Positions 44,013-52,297 of a stretch of 64,000 nucleotides of DNA are shown one piece after another. Positions within the stretch are counted from its first letter, which is position 1; every line of letters starts with the position of its first letter. The stretch comes from Candidatus Dependentiae bacterium (lineage in GTDB: Bacteria; Babelota; Babeliae; Babelales; JACPOV01). The stretch lies in NCBI GenBank assembly GCA_016191325.1, contig JACPOV010000008.1, forward strand, positions 384,049 to 448,048. The letters run 5' to 3'. Made by a program: the position numbers and the translations under genes. The notes below the pieces were generated by a model. The model ran no database searches. It had not been told where the DNA came from and worked only from the letters and a program-made list of their open reading frames with translations.

Positions 44013-45533
44013 ATGATTACATTTCGGTTTAATGAGAGTTTGGTAGCTGATACGAAGGCACAAGGAATTGCATTCTTTATGCCGGCTGGCCAATCGTTTT
44101 CTAAAGAATTGCATGAAACGGCAAGTCGTTATTTTCCAGCAATGGAAGAGTATTTGAAGCAAATCGATTTTACTGGCCAAAAAAGTAAAATCGCAACAGC
44201 CTCGATTTCGGTAGACGGGCATCCTAAAACAATTTTCTGTGTTGGTTTAGGTAAAGTAAGTAAAAAAAATCATGTAGATATAGAAGTTTTGCGTCGTGCA
44301 ACGGCGTCTCTTATTCGTGCAATGCAAGCGCGAAAAACAATATCGTGCGCCATTGAATTACCATCCGCAAAATTATTTGATATTTCAGATTTTGATTTAG
44401 CAAAAAATCTTATCATAAGTTCAACGATGGCATCGTATCGTTTTGATGAATTTTTTTCTGACGAAAAATCACGCGTTAATAAAAATTTGACCATTGATTG
44501 GTCGATTTCAAAAGATGCAAATAAAGATGAACTTGAGCGTGGGTATAAAGAGGGCGCAATTATCGCAGCGGCCGTAAATAATACGCGTCACTGGGTTGAT
44601 ATGCCGCCTTCACAATTAACGCCAACCGTATTAGTGAGCCATGCACAAGATATTGCAAAAGATAATAATTTGAAGCTGACCGTTTTTGGTGAACCTGAAA
44701 TTAGAAAAATGGGAATGGGCGGGTTAGAAGCTGTTTCTATAGGTTCTGAACAGGATTGCAAGTTAGCGATCCTGGAATATAAAACCACCAAAAAAGATGC
44801 GCCAACAATTGCATTTGTTGGAAAAGGGATCACTTTCGATTCTGGCGGTTTGAGCATAAAACCTGCGCAAAGCATGGAAACCATGAAAGATGATATGGCC
44901 GGCGCTGCGGCAGTTATTGGTGCAATGGGTGTTCTTGCCCAACTCAAGCCAGAAGTAAATATTATTGGTTTAGTGCCAACGTCCGAAAACTTGCCAAGTG
45001 GAACTGCCACAAAGCCAGGAGATATTATCCGCTTTTATAATGGAAAAACGGCAGAAGTAAAAAATACTGATGCAGAAGGCCGCTTGATTCTAGCCGATGC
45101 GCTTTCTTATGCAGTGAAACATTATAAACCAGATGCTATGATCGATATTGCGACGTTAACGGGAGCATGCGCTTACGCTCTAGGCCCTTTCTTTACCGGT
45201 CTTATGAGTCAGCATGATGAACTTGCACAGAAAATTGAAAAAGCTGCGCAAACAACTGGCGATCGCGTATGGCGTTTGCCGATGGATGACGATTTCAAAC
45301 CAGCTGTTGCCTGCGATGTTGCAGATTTGTGCAATAGTGGAAGTGCAAAATATCGCGCAGGAGCAATCACCGCCGCATTTTTCTTGCAATCGTTTGTGGA
45401 CGATATTCCTTGGGCGCATCTTGATATTGCTGGCAGTGCGTTTGCAGTTCCTGATATTGCTTATTTTGATAAAGGTGCAACTGGCGCGGGATTGAGATTG
45501 CTTGTTGAGCTTGCAATGAATTGGAAACAATAA
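44013..45533 (+). CDS. pepA: leucyl aminopeptidase (M17, PepA)
   Basis: 506 residues from ATG 44013, which has GAGGAAA at good spacing; an ATG six codons upstream is also possible. The enzyme removes N-terminal residues from peptides using two metals. Motifs: VGKGITFDSGGLSIKP, MKDDMAGAAAVIGAM, and the M17 signature NTDAEGRLILADAL, all with ligands intact. Usual two-domain length. Likely recycles host- or self-derived peptides. No signal peptide. Confidence 0.95.
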   Translation: MITFRFNESLVADTKAQGIAFFMPAGQSFSKELHETASRYFPAMEEYLKQIDFTGQKSKIATASISVDGHPKTIFCVGLGKVSKKNHVDIEVLRRATASLIRAMQARKTISCAIELPSAKLFDISDFDLAKNLIISSTMASYRFDEFFSDEKSRVNKNLTIDWSISKDANKDELERGYKEGAIIAAAVNNTRHWVDMPPSQLTPTVLVSHAQDIAKDNNLKLTVFGEPEIRKMGMGGLEAVSIGSEQDCKLAILEYKTTKKDAPTIAFVGKGITFDSGGLSIKPAQSMETMKDDMAGAAAVIGAMGVLAQLKPEVNIIGLVPTSENLPSGTATKPGDIIRFYNGKTAEVKNTDAEGRLILADALSYAVKHYKPDAMIDIATLTGACAYALGPFFTGLMSQHDELAQKIEKAAQTTGDRVWRLPMDDDFKPAVACDVADLCNSGSAKYRAGAITAAFFLQSFVDDIPWAHLDIAGSAFAVPDIAYFDKGATGAGLRLLVELAMNWKQ

Positions 45534-45551
45534 TAGATAGATTGGAAAAAT

Positions 45552-45986
45552 ATGAAGAAATTTATTTTAATAGTCGCTCTTTTGAGCATTTCTGTTATCC
45601 GTGCAGTTGATGATGAGCGAACCTTTGAAAAAGGTGTGAAGAAGGCGCGTGAGTTTTTTCAGAATGCTTTCAAAGAAAATAGTAAGAAAGATCTCCCAAA
45701 AAGTTCTGACGTAAAACCAATGGGTCAAACACGGCCAATGCCTATTGTTCTTCAAAAAGAAGAAAAGCCAGCGATAATAATTGAAGAAAAGAAAGAAATA
45801 AAAAACGAGCTTCCTCAGATTGAGAAAGAGGCAAAAAAAATTGAACAAGAAAAGCAATCAACAACCGAAAAAATTAAATCTGCAATTGTTAATAATCCTA
45901 GAAGAATTGCTGCTGCAGTTTTGATAGCAGGTTTTTTTTGGATGATTTGGAATGCAGATTCTTCTGGCGGTGAGTCCTCTAAATAA
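45552..45986 (+). CDS. small exported protein with charged coil and C-terminal membrane segment
   Basis: 144 residues. Signal peptide MKKFILIVALLSISVIRA, then a highly charged Lys/Glu-rich stretch (KEEKPAIIIEEKKEIKNE, residues about 72-90) and a C-terminal helix (RIAAAVLIAGFFWMIW). No known family. It follows pepA after 18 bases and is followed by another membrane protein, so the three may be co-transcribed. Confidence 0.6.
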   Translation: MKKFILIVALLSISVIRAVDDERTFEKGVKKAREFFQNAFKENSKKDLPKSSDVKPMGQTRPMPIVLQKEEKPAIIIEEKKEIKNELPQIEKEAKKIEQEKQSTTEKIKSAIVNNPRRIAAAVLIAGFFWMIWNADSSGGESSK

Positions 45987-46014
45987 TAATTATATAACTA
46001 AAGGGAATATGCTC

Positions 46015-46698
46015 ATGAAACATCATGGAGTATGGACAAAAAAAGCGAGCGTAGTGAGCATTGTAATACTTTCTTTAGCAACATTGAGCGCGAGCGCGAT
46101 GGATCAAGCAGCGGAAATTACTCGAGAGGAAATGGCTGAGCGCGGGCAAACGGTGAGTTATGATATCAATGCTATTATGAGTGCAATTAAGCACAACGCA
46201 AAAAGCATTACGGATAGTGATATGGTTAAGCGCGCGAAAGAGTTTGTAAAGCCAGTGAGTGCACAATCGGAACCTGCGCCAAAAGTAATAGTTGATACAG
46301 TTCCTGAAATTACTGTGCAAGCAGAAGTTACACTGCCAAGTAATGAATCTCGCTGGAAACTTCCTAAGTTTGATACCGTTTCTTTTGCACCGCTTCTTGA
46401 AAATCAAGCGGTACTTTACGGAATCGGTGCAGTAGGGATTTTAACCGTTGGAACGGTTACCTACGTTCTTTATAAGAATGGCGTATTTACCAAAATTGCG
46501 ACGATTGCAAAAAAATATCCATGGTGCACTGCAGCAGTTACCGGCACAGCAGCAATTGCAGCAGCGGCGGGGGTACTTTATTATAAAGGTGCCGATGCGC
46601 AAACGGTAATGAATTTCTTCTCGAATCTTAAAAAGCATCTTGTGAATGCACCACAAACATTTTCAGATTCAGTTAAAAAAATGGTAAAAAACATTTAA
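46015..46698 (+). CDS. exported protein with two C-terminal membrane helices
   Basis: 227 residues from ATG 46015 (GGGA eight bases upstream). Signal peptide ends near LATLSASA, followed by MDQ. A polar region is followed by hydrophobic helices (LYGIGAVGILTVGTVTYVLY and WCTAAVTGTAAIAAAAGVLYY), then a short amphipathic end. Similar plan to the preceding gene (exported, soluble part, C-terminal anchor). Function unknown. Confidence 0.6.
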   Translation: MKHHGVWTKKASVVSIVILSLATLSASAMDQAAEITREEMAERGQTVSYDINAIMSAIKHNAKSITDSDMVKRAKEFVKPVSAQSEPAPKVIVDTVPEITVQAEVTLPSNESRWKLPKFDTVSFAPLLENQAVLYGIGAVGILTVGTVTYVLYKNGVFTKIATIAKKYPWCTAAVTGTAAIAAAAGVLYYKGADAQTVMNFFSNLKKHLVNAPQTFSDSVKKMVKNI

Positions 46699-46721
46699 AA
46701 CATAATGTTTTTTTAATTTTA

Positions 46722-46756
46722 AATAAGAGGCGCAATTAAAAAAAGCGCCTCTTATT
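46722..46756 (+). terminator. intrinsic terminator
   Basis: AATAAGAGGCGC...GCGCCTCTTATT, a perfect 12-bp stem followed by a T-run, separating the membrane-protein genes from the LigD-like operon. Confidence 0.85.
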
Positions 46757-46914
46757 TTTTTTCTGTTTTATTGTCTGATAATTCATGAATATGTTAAGAA
46801 ATAAACACCGCAGATAAAGCTTTCTTGCGATGCGAAAGCGCACGGTAGTAGAGTGAACAACGGAATGGCTTCATTACTACTCATAATAACGTTACGATTT
46901 TAGAAGCGAGCGGT

Positions 46915-47577
46915 ATGAAAAAATTTGGAATAGTATTGAGCGGAATTTTATTCATTAATACGCAAGGATGCGAGGGTAAGATGATTAAAAGGAAAAATAA
47001 ATTAACCACTTACCAATCAAAACGTAATTTTTCACACACGCGCGAACCTCTTAATCCCAAAATAAATAAACGGAAAACCAAAAATTTAAAGTTTGTGATA
47101 CAAAAGCACGCCGCATCGCATCTGCATTATGATTTTCGGTTAGAAATCGATGGAGTTCTTGTTTCGTGGGCAGTTCCAAAGGGCATTCCAACTAAAAAAG
47201 AAAAACGCTTAGCAATTATGACCGAAGATCATCCTCTGGATTATGCAACATTTGAAGGAACAATCCCGCAAGGGGAATATGGTGGCGGCACGGTCATGGT
47301 GTGGGATATTGGCACGTATAAAAATATAAAAATGAAAAACGGAAAACTCGTTCCGATTACCACCGCCTTAAAAAATGGACAAGTGGAAGTTCAACTAGAT
47401 GGCAAAAAACTCCATGGCAACTATGCACTCATACGCTATAAAGATTCAGATAGAAACAATCAATGGCTTATGATAAAAATGCATGATGAGCCGGGCGCAC
47501 CTCGCTCAAAGACCAATCAACGCTCCGCGCTGACCGGCCGAACCATGCAACAGATAACTAAGGAGAGCGCGCAATGA
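46915..47577 (+). CDS. stand-alone LigD 3'-phosphoesterase domain protein
   Basis: 220 residues. The LigD PE domain trims 3'-phosphate and 3'-ribonucleotide ends in bacterial non-homologous end joining. The active-site set is present: KHAASHLHYDFRLE (two His, Asp, Arg), LVSWAVPKG, and EDHPLDYATFEG...EYGGGTVMVWD. There is no ligase or polymerase domain. Residues 1-20 (MKKFGIVLSGILFINTQGCE) are hydrophobic and resemble a weak signal or lipoprotein leader. A second ATG at 46981, with GAGGGTAAG just before it, would give a leaderless 198-residue protein. It overlaps the next gene by ATGA. Confidence 0.88.
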   Translation: MKKFGIVLSGILFINTQGCEGKMIKRKNKLTTYQSKRNFSHTREPLNPKINKRKTKNLKFVIQKHAASHLHYDFRLEIDGVLVSWAVPKGIPTKKEKRLAIMTEDHPLDYATFEGTIPQGEYGGGTVMVWDIGTYKNIKMKNGKLVPITTALKNGQVEVQLDGKKLHGNYALIRYKDSDRNNQWLMIKMHDEPGAPRSKTNQRSALTGRTMQQITKESAQ

Positions 47578-48296
47578 AACTAACTTTTTTAGGAACTCGG
47601 GGCAACATAAAAATTAAATCGAAACGTCATTTTCGCCATTCTTCATTACTTGTTGAATCCGGTTCATCAAAAATAATGATTGATGCGGGGCTTGATTGGA
47701 AATCAAAAATAAAAACGCTCAACCCTGATGCAATTTTCATCACGCATGCGCATCCCGATCATGCTGGCGGCCTATCGCCCAAAACGCCGTGCCCGGTTTT
47801 TACGACGCCTGAAAGTTGGCAGGAAATAAAAAAGTACGAAATTGAAGAATGCCGCCTTATAATGCCGGGCGATCCGGTTATAGCAGGAGATTTGACCGTG
47901 GAAGCGTTTGAAGTGATGCATTCGCTCAAAGCTCCGGCGGTTGGTTTTCGCATTTCGGATGATGAACATACTATTTTTTATGTTCCCGATGTCGTCAAAA
48001 TAAAAAAAGAAAAAAAAGCACTTGAAGGAATTGATCTTTATATTGGTGACGGTGCGCTTATAAAACGTTCATTGCTTGTGAGCAAAAAAAAGAGTACCGA
48101 TGTTGGTCATGCGCCTATTATTATGCAGTTGCAATGGTGCAAAAAAAATAAAATTTCTCGCATGATTGTTACCAATTGCGGCACCGAAATTACTTCAATA
48201 GATCCTCATGAAGCGGATACGATTATTAATCAATTAGGAGATCAGGTTCGGGTTATAACCATGATTGCGTACGACGGATTAAAAATACCGTTATGA
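47574..48296 (+). CDS. metallo-beta-lactamase-fold hydrolase
   Basis: 240 residues, no signal peptide. The metal motif is THAHPDHAGGL (HxHxDH), with further ligands in EVMHSLKAPAVGF and YVPDVVK/GDGALI. The fold resembles RNase Z/PhnP-type phosphodiesterases more than antibiotic lactamases. Its place between the two LigD pieces, overlapped at both ends by 4 bases, suggests a nuclease or phosphodiesterase acting in the same repair or end-processing pathway. Other MBL nucleases (the SNM1 type) process DNA ends, so the role is plausible but unproven. Confidence 0.8.
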   Translation: MKLTFLGTRGNIKIKSKRHFRHSSLLVESGSSKIMIDAGLDWKSKIKTLNPDAIFITHAHPDHAGGLSPKTPCPVFTTPESWQEIKKYEIEECRLIMPGDPVIAGDLTVEAFEVMHSLKAPAVGFRISDDEHTIFYVPDVVKIKKEKKALEGIDLYIGDGALIKRSLLVSKKKSTDVGHAPIIMQLQWCKKNKISRMIVTNCGTEITSIDPHEADTIINQLGDQVRVITMIAYDGLKIPL

Positions 48297-49258
48297 TTTT
48301 TTCTAACCGATCTGTTTTCTTATTTTTATTGAGCCTAAGTTGCGTAACATTCGCGCAGGGCGCGCAAAACACAGAGGAAGAAGGGATGAGTATTAAAGCG
48401 GGGCGCTACACGGTTGAAATTTCGCATCCTGAAAAAATTCTTTTTGCGCCAACCAAAATCTCTAAGGGCGATTTAATCGATTATTATTTTAATATCGCAG
48501 ATTACATGATTCCTTATCTGAAAGATCATCCACTTACTATGGTGCGTTATCCTAATGGGATAAAAGACGAAGGTTTTTATCAAAAAGACGCCCCAGAATA
48601 TTTTCCAGAATGGATTAAACGAGTTGCGGTAAAAAAACAGGAAGGCGGCTCAACGCATTATGTGGTTTGCAATAATCAAGCAACACTCGTTTACCTGGCA
48701 AATCAAAATTGCATAACGCCACATTTATGGTTAAGTAAATACGATAAATTAGAAAATCCTGATCGCATGATTTTTGATATCGATCCATCTATCAAAGATT
48801 TTCAAGTGGTTAAAGATGCAGCATGGATCGTAAAAAAAGAATTAGATCGTTTAGGATTAAAATCGTTTGTGATGACGACCGGTGCGCATGGCTTGCATAT
48901 CACCGTTCCGCTTAATAGGCGGGCAACTTTTGATGAAGTGAAAGCCTTCGCGCGCGCAATTGCGCAAAAACTTGAAGAAGAAAATCCAAAAATAATTACC
49001 ACAGAATTAAATATTAAAAAGCGTGGTAAACGCACATTTATCGATTATCTGCGCAACGGATTTGGGGCCACCGCGGTTGCTCCCTACGCCGTCCGGCCCA
49101 TTGCAGGCGCACCGGTGGCAACGCCGCTTTCATGGAAAGAACTCGATTCAATTAAATCGGCACAAGAATTTAATATTAATAATATTTTTAAGCGATTGAA
49201 GAAAATTAAAGATCCATGGAAAGATTTTTTTAAGGTGAGGCAGTCAATTAAAAAATAA
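48293..49258 (+). CDS. stand-alone LigD primase-polymerase domain protein with signal peptide
   Basis: 321 residues. The LigD polymerase (AEP superfamily) adds ribo- or deoxynucleotides at DNA breaks. Catalytic residues are present: DRMIFDIDPS (two Asp), TTGAHGLHITVPL (His), RTFIDYLRN (third Asp), then the family ending APYAVRPIAGAPVATPLSW. Residues 1-24 form a clear signal peptide (VFLFLLSLSCVTFAQGA), which is out of place on a DNA polymerase. A second ATG at 48386, with GAGGAAG upstream, starts exactly at the conserved domain (MSIKAGRYTVEIS). The gene is coupled by ATGA to the MBL gene. Its 3' end is duplicated at 50696-50896. Confidence 0.9.
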   Translation: MIFSNRSVFLFLLSLSCVTFAQGAQNTEEEGMSIKAGRYTVEISHPEKILFAPTKISKGDLIDYYFNIADYMIPYLKDHPLTMVRYPNGIKDEGFYQKDAPEYFPEWIKRVAVKKQEGGSTHYVVCNNQATLVYLANQNCITPHLWLSKYDKLENPDRMIFDIDPSIKDFQVVKDAAWIVKKELDRLGLKSFVMTTGAHGLHITVPLNRRATFDEVKAFARAIAQKLEEENPKIITTELNIKKRGKRTFIDYLRNGFGATAVAPYAVRPIAGAPVATPLSWKELDSIKSAQEFNINNIFKRLKKIKDPWKDFFKVRQSIKK

Positions 49259-49285
49259 AAATCAATAGTATTTCGTGCAATTCTT

Positions 49286-50566
49286 TTACTTCTTTAAGTA
49301 CATATTTTGAAGAAACAACTGGGCAATTTCATAGAAACCTGAAAAGAATGTGCGCTCTTGATCCTTACACGCTTTAGTTTTTTCATAAACGCTCTTAAAA
49401 ATATTTCCGTCTTGTCCATGCTGAGTAAATGCAATCAGCCTGTATTTATTATGAATGTAATTCGAATCGCTCAGCTTTGCTAAAATAGCTTCACCGTCTT
49501 TCGACCCTTTCCAACGAAAAACTAAAAATTCTATAGCATTGCCAACCAACTGTGCCGCATTGGGCTCTTTTTCTAAATACTTGGCCAACTCTGTGCATTT
49601 GTCGATTCGATCTTTGGTTGAATAAGGCAAATCTTTTAATAATAATGGTTGAGTATTTAATACAAGTGCCGAAATTTCTGTGTTGCGCGGCAAGTAGTGG
49701 TTATAACTAAAACTCCTGTCTTGAGTATTGTAAATCCTCATTATGTAGGGAGTGACGCCATCGTTGGTAACCATTGGAAATAAATGTGGCGCATTTTCAG
49801 ATGGCAAACTTATGCCAGAAAGATGTGGCAAGTTTGCGTTGCTTTTATGATCATTTGCATTGCTCAAAAAATAACACATTTCCATTGCTGTGTTATCTTT
49901 TAAATTATACATGGTCACTTTTGATTGACCAGAACACATAATGAGAAAGCGATCATTCTTTAGAAAATAATTTCGCAATCTTGAATGAGTAGTTCCTGTA
50001 TAGGTAGACGGTTTTTCAAATTCTTCATCTATGTGCCATAGCGCATCAAGAGATGCTCGCTTTAATAGAGAAAGTTGCCCTGTTTTTTGATCACTTACTA
50101 CGATTGTTAGTTTATCTCCATCTAGGGACTTCCAAACTGCATGATCCTGTTTTTTTGGTGGCAGAGTGCCAACCGCAAATGAATCATAAAGTGTTTTATC
50201 AATTTCATAAAAATTATTTTGGGAGGGAGCGGTATCTTTTGCTACAAACAAAATAGTGCTTTTCTCTACACTGAGCGAGGTGCTGCTATCAATAGGGAAT
50301 CTATTCTCGACAGGTATTTGTGAAAGAATTGCTTGCTGTAGTGGAATAGGTAGAGCAGAGATTCGCTTAGAAAGTTTTATGCTTTCAGGTTTAGTATCTT
50401 TCTTTTCTAGCAAAGAGAATCCTGTGCCCGCATATTTTTGATAAATTATTGGGTTAGTAAAAGCCTTATTTGTAAATGAATTAAAAATCTGTGGGCGTTT
50501 TTCCATCCCAGAAATAGCAAAGACGTACATTAAGACGGTTAATAAAATAATTTGCGAAGAAATCAT
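49286..50566 (-). CDS. secreted protein, paralogue of the 50915-52234 gene
   Basis: 426 residues, signal peptide MISSQIILLTVLMYVFAISG followed by MEK. Near residue 65 it has ISALPIPLQQAILSQIP, an LPxxLQxxIL pattern that recalls the first helix of an F-box. The rest is beta-rich, perhaps propeller-like (FEIDKTLYD..., KLTIVVSDQ), ending with a helical FTQHGQDGNIFKSV region. Clearly related to the next secreted protein downstream. Convergent with the LigD polymerase gene, 27 bases between stops. Function unknown; host-directed in inference. Confidence 0.6.
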   Translation of the reverse strand: MISSQIILLTVLMYVFAISGMEKRPQIFNSFTNKAFTNPIIYQKYAGTGFSLLEKKDTKPESIKLSKRISALPIPLQQAILSQIPVENRFPIDSSTSLSVEKSTILFVAKDTAPSQNNFYEIDKTLYDSFAVGTLPPKKQDHAVWKSLDGDKLTIVVSDQKTGQLSLLKRASLDALWHIDEEFEKPSTYTGTTHSRLRNYFLKNDRFLIMCSGQSKVTMYNLKDNTAMEMCYFLSNANDHKSNANLPHLSGISLPSENAPHLFPMVTNDGVTPYIMRIYNTQDRSFSYNHYLPRNTEISALVLNTQPLLLKDLPYSTKDRIDKCTELAKYLEKEPNAAQLVGNAIEFLVFRWKGSKDGEAILAKLSDSNYIHNKYRLIAFTQHGQDGNIFKSVYEKTKACKDQERTFFSGFYEIAQLFLQNMYLKK

Positions 50567-50695
50567 ATCCTACAATTCAATAAAAAAAATTCATTCAGTA
50601 ATTATTGTTTAATAATAGTCGATTTATTAATATTATCCACTGATTTTAATTAAATTCGGTAGGGTTCATAATGTGGGGAGATCAGGGTTGAGGGT

Positions 50696-50896
50696 TTGGG
50701 GGTATTTTTGGCAATTGCAGTCGCGCCACATGCGGTTCGCCCAATTGCAGACGCACCGGTGGCAACGCCGCTTTCATGGAAAGATCTCGATTCAATTAAA
50801 TCGGCGCAACAATTTACGATAAGGAATATTTTTAAGAGACTCGATTCGATCAAAGATCCATGGAAAGATTTATTTAAACTGAAACAAATCGATTAA
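50696..50896 (+). pseudogene. duplicated 3' end of the LigD polymerase gene
   Basis: The frame (AIAVAPHAVRPIADAPVATP..., ending KDLFKLKQID) repeats the last 60 codons of the gene at 48293-49258, with long stretches identical at DNA level such as CACCGGTGGCAACGCCGCTT. The upstream 260 codons, including all catalytic residues, are missing, and no SD or ATG precedes it. It is a remnant, not a gene. It sits against the 50915-52234 gene exactly as the full polymerase gene sits against the 49286-50566 gene. Confidence 0.85.
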
Positions 50897-50914
50897 CCTT
50901 TGAATCATTAAGTA

Positions 50915-52234
50915 TTATTTTTTTTTCTGAATCTGAACTTTTAAGAATTTTTTTAACTCAGCTTCAGAAAGACGGGGATTGCCTTCTTGAAGTAATGTTA
51001 CTGTTCTACTCTTTATAGCATTCAGGATATTGCCATGTACGCCATCCTTTGTTGCCAGAACAAATTGGGCGCGATTTTTTAGCTTCAGCGTTTTCTTTGC
51101 ATAAGCCGCATCATTAATTTCTTGCAGCAATGTTATGCCGTCTCGAGCTGAAGGCAAAAAAAAATCGGAGGTATCAATAAATTTCAATGCTCGTTGAGTC
51201 CATGCGATCGCTTTATCATTCAATCCCAAAATGAAATGATCGGTTTTTGATAATGCATCGGCGGGCAATTCTTTTTGCTTTAGTTCCGCTTTTGTGGGGA
51301 TTCTTACAGAAATGTGCTTAATGTTGATTTTGTGATTTTTTGAAAATCCCTGCGTAATTGATCCTTCTTCTTCGATCTGTTCCCCTTTGATTGGCCATCC
51401 ATAAAGTACTTCTTCATCAATATTAAAAAGCGCGCTTATAAAATGTTCACTAAGTTCATGCTTTTTTTCACTGTATTTAGAAACCTTAAATAGGAGTGGA
51501 ATCAAATGCGGCGTTTCTGCAAGGGGTTCAGCTATGAAATGCAACTCATGGCATCCTTTTTTGTTTAATTTATTAAGCGTTTTGGTATCAAGGTGATAAA
51601 TTTGGCTACGTTTTTTCATCGCCATGGTATGCGATATGCAAATCATTGTTTCAATATTTTTACCAGATTTGAGATCCAGAATATAGAGCGATGGCACTAC
51701 GTAATGTCTATGAACTTGCTTGTCAGTATAATAGCCAGTTAATGGGTTAATGAAAAAAGCATGCGTTTCTGTTTTTAAAAATTTTGAATATAAGGATGAA
51801 TGGAAGCACTTATCCTCTAATTTGCACTGTTGTATTTTTTTGGTCTGAGTATCAAAAAAATGTACGACCTGGCCATGCGTTTGCGCAATTTCCATCGTAT
51901 TTACGGAAGTAGCAAGTTTTTGCGGTAGACTCAATTTATTTGTATACGCTAAAACTTTGTCGTCGGACCCATCAGCATGAAAGTAGGTTGATTCAGCAGA
52001 AGACGGTTTATCGAGGCCTATTGCCAGATTTCCATTTTCATCAACTGCGGCATATTCATTTTTGCCACACCGTTTAAAACTATGCGGTGGAATATGCGCC
52101 GAAAGCAAAATGATCGATTGTAATTCTTTTGGCAACAAACCAATTTTATCAGGAAGAGTGGGCACTTCATGATTTTTTTCCATAGCCGTTAATTGAATAG
52201 AAAAGATGAAAATAAGAAAATAATGTAGAATCAT
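50915..52234 (-). CDS. secreted protein, paralogue of the 49286-50566 gene
   Basis: 439 residues from ATG 52234 with an AAGGAA SD; a longer TTG frame would abut the ftsW-like gene. Signal peptide MILHYFLIFIFSIQLTA followed by MEK. It shares with its paralogue the IGLLPKELQSIILLSAHIP segment, HLIPLLF and the C-terminal ATKDGVHGNILNAI. Beta-rich middle. Function unknown. Lies downstream of the ftsW-like gene on the same strand (63 bases). Confidence 0.6.
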   Translation of the reverse strand: MILHYFLIFIFSIQLTAMEKNHEVPTLPDKIGLLPKELQSIILLSAHIPPHSFKRCGKNEYAAVDENGNLAIGLDKPSSAESTYFHADGSDDKVLAYTNKLSLPQKLATSVNTMEIAQTHGQVVHFFDTQTKKIQQCKLEDKCFHSSLYSKFLKTETHAFFINPLTGYYTDKQVHRHYVVPSLYILDLKSGKNIETMICISHTMAMKKRSQIYHLDTKTLNKLNKKGCHELHFIAEPLAETPHLIPLLFKVSKYSEKKHELSEHFISALFNIDEEVLYGWPIKGEQIEEEGSITQGFSKNHKINIKHISVRIPTKAELKQKELPADALSKTDHFILGLNDKAIAWTQRALKFIDTSDFFLPSARDGITLLQEINDAAYAKKTLKLKNRAQFVLATKDGVHGNILNAIKSRTVTLLQEGNPRLSEAELKKFLKVQIQKKK

Positions 52235-52297
52235 TTTAAAATTCCTTAGGTGTGATACATGGTGCCTTCTGAAGTTTAACGAAAGCCCAAAGAACAA

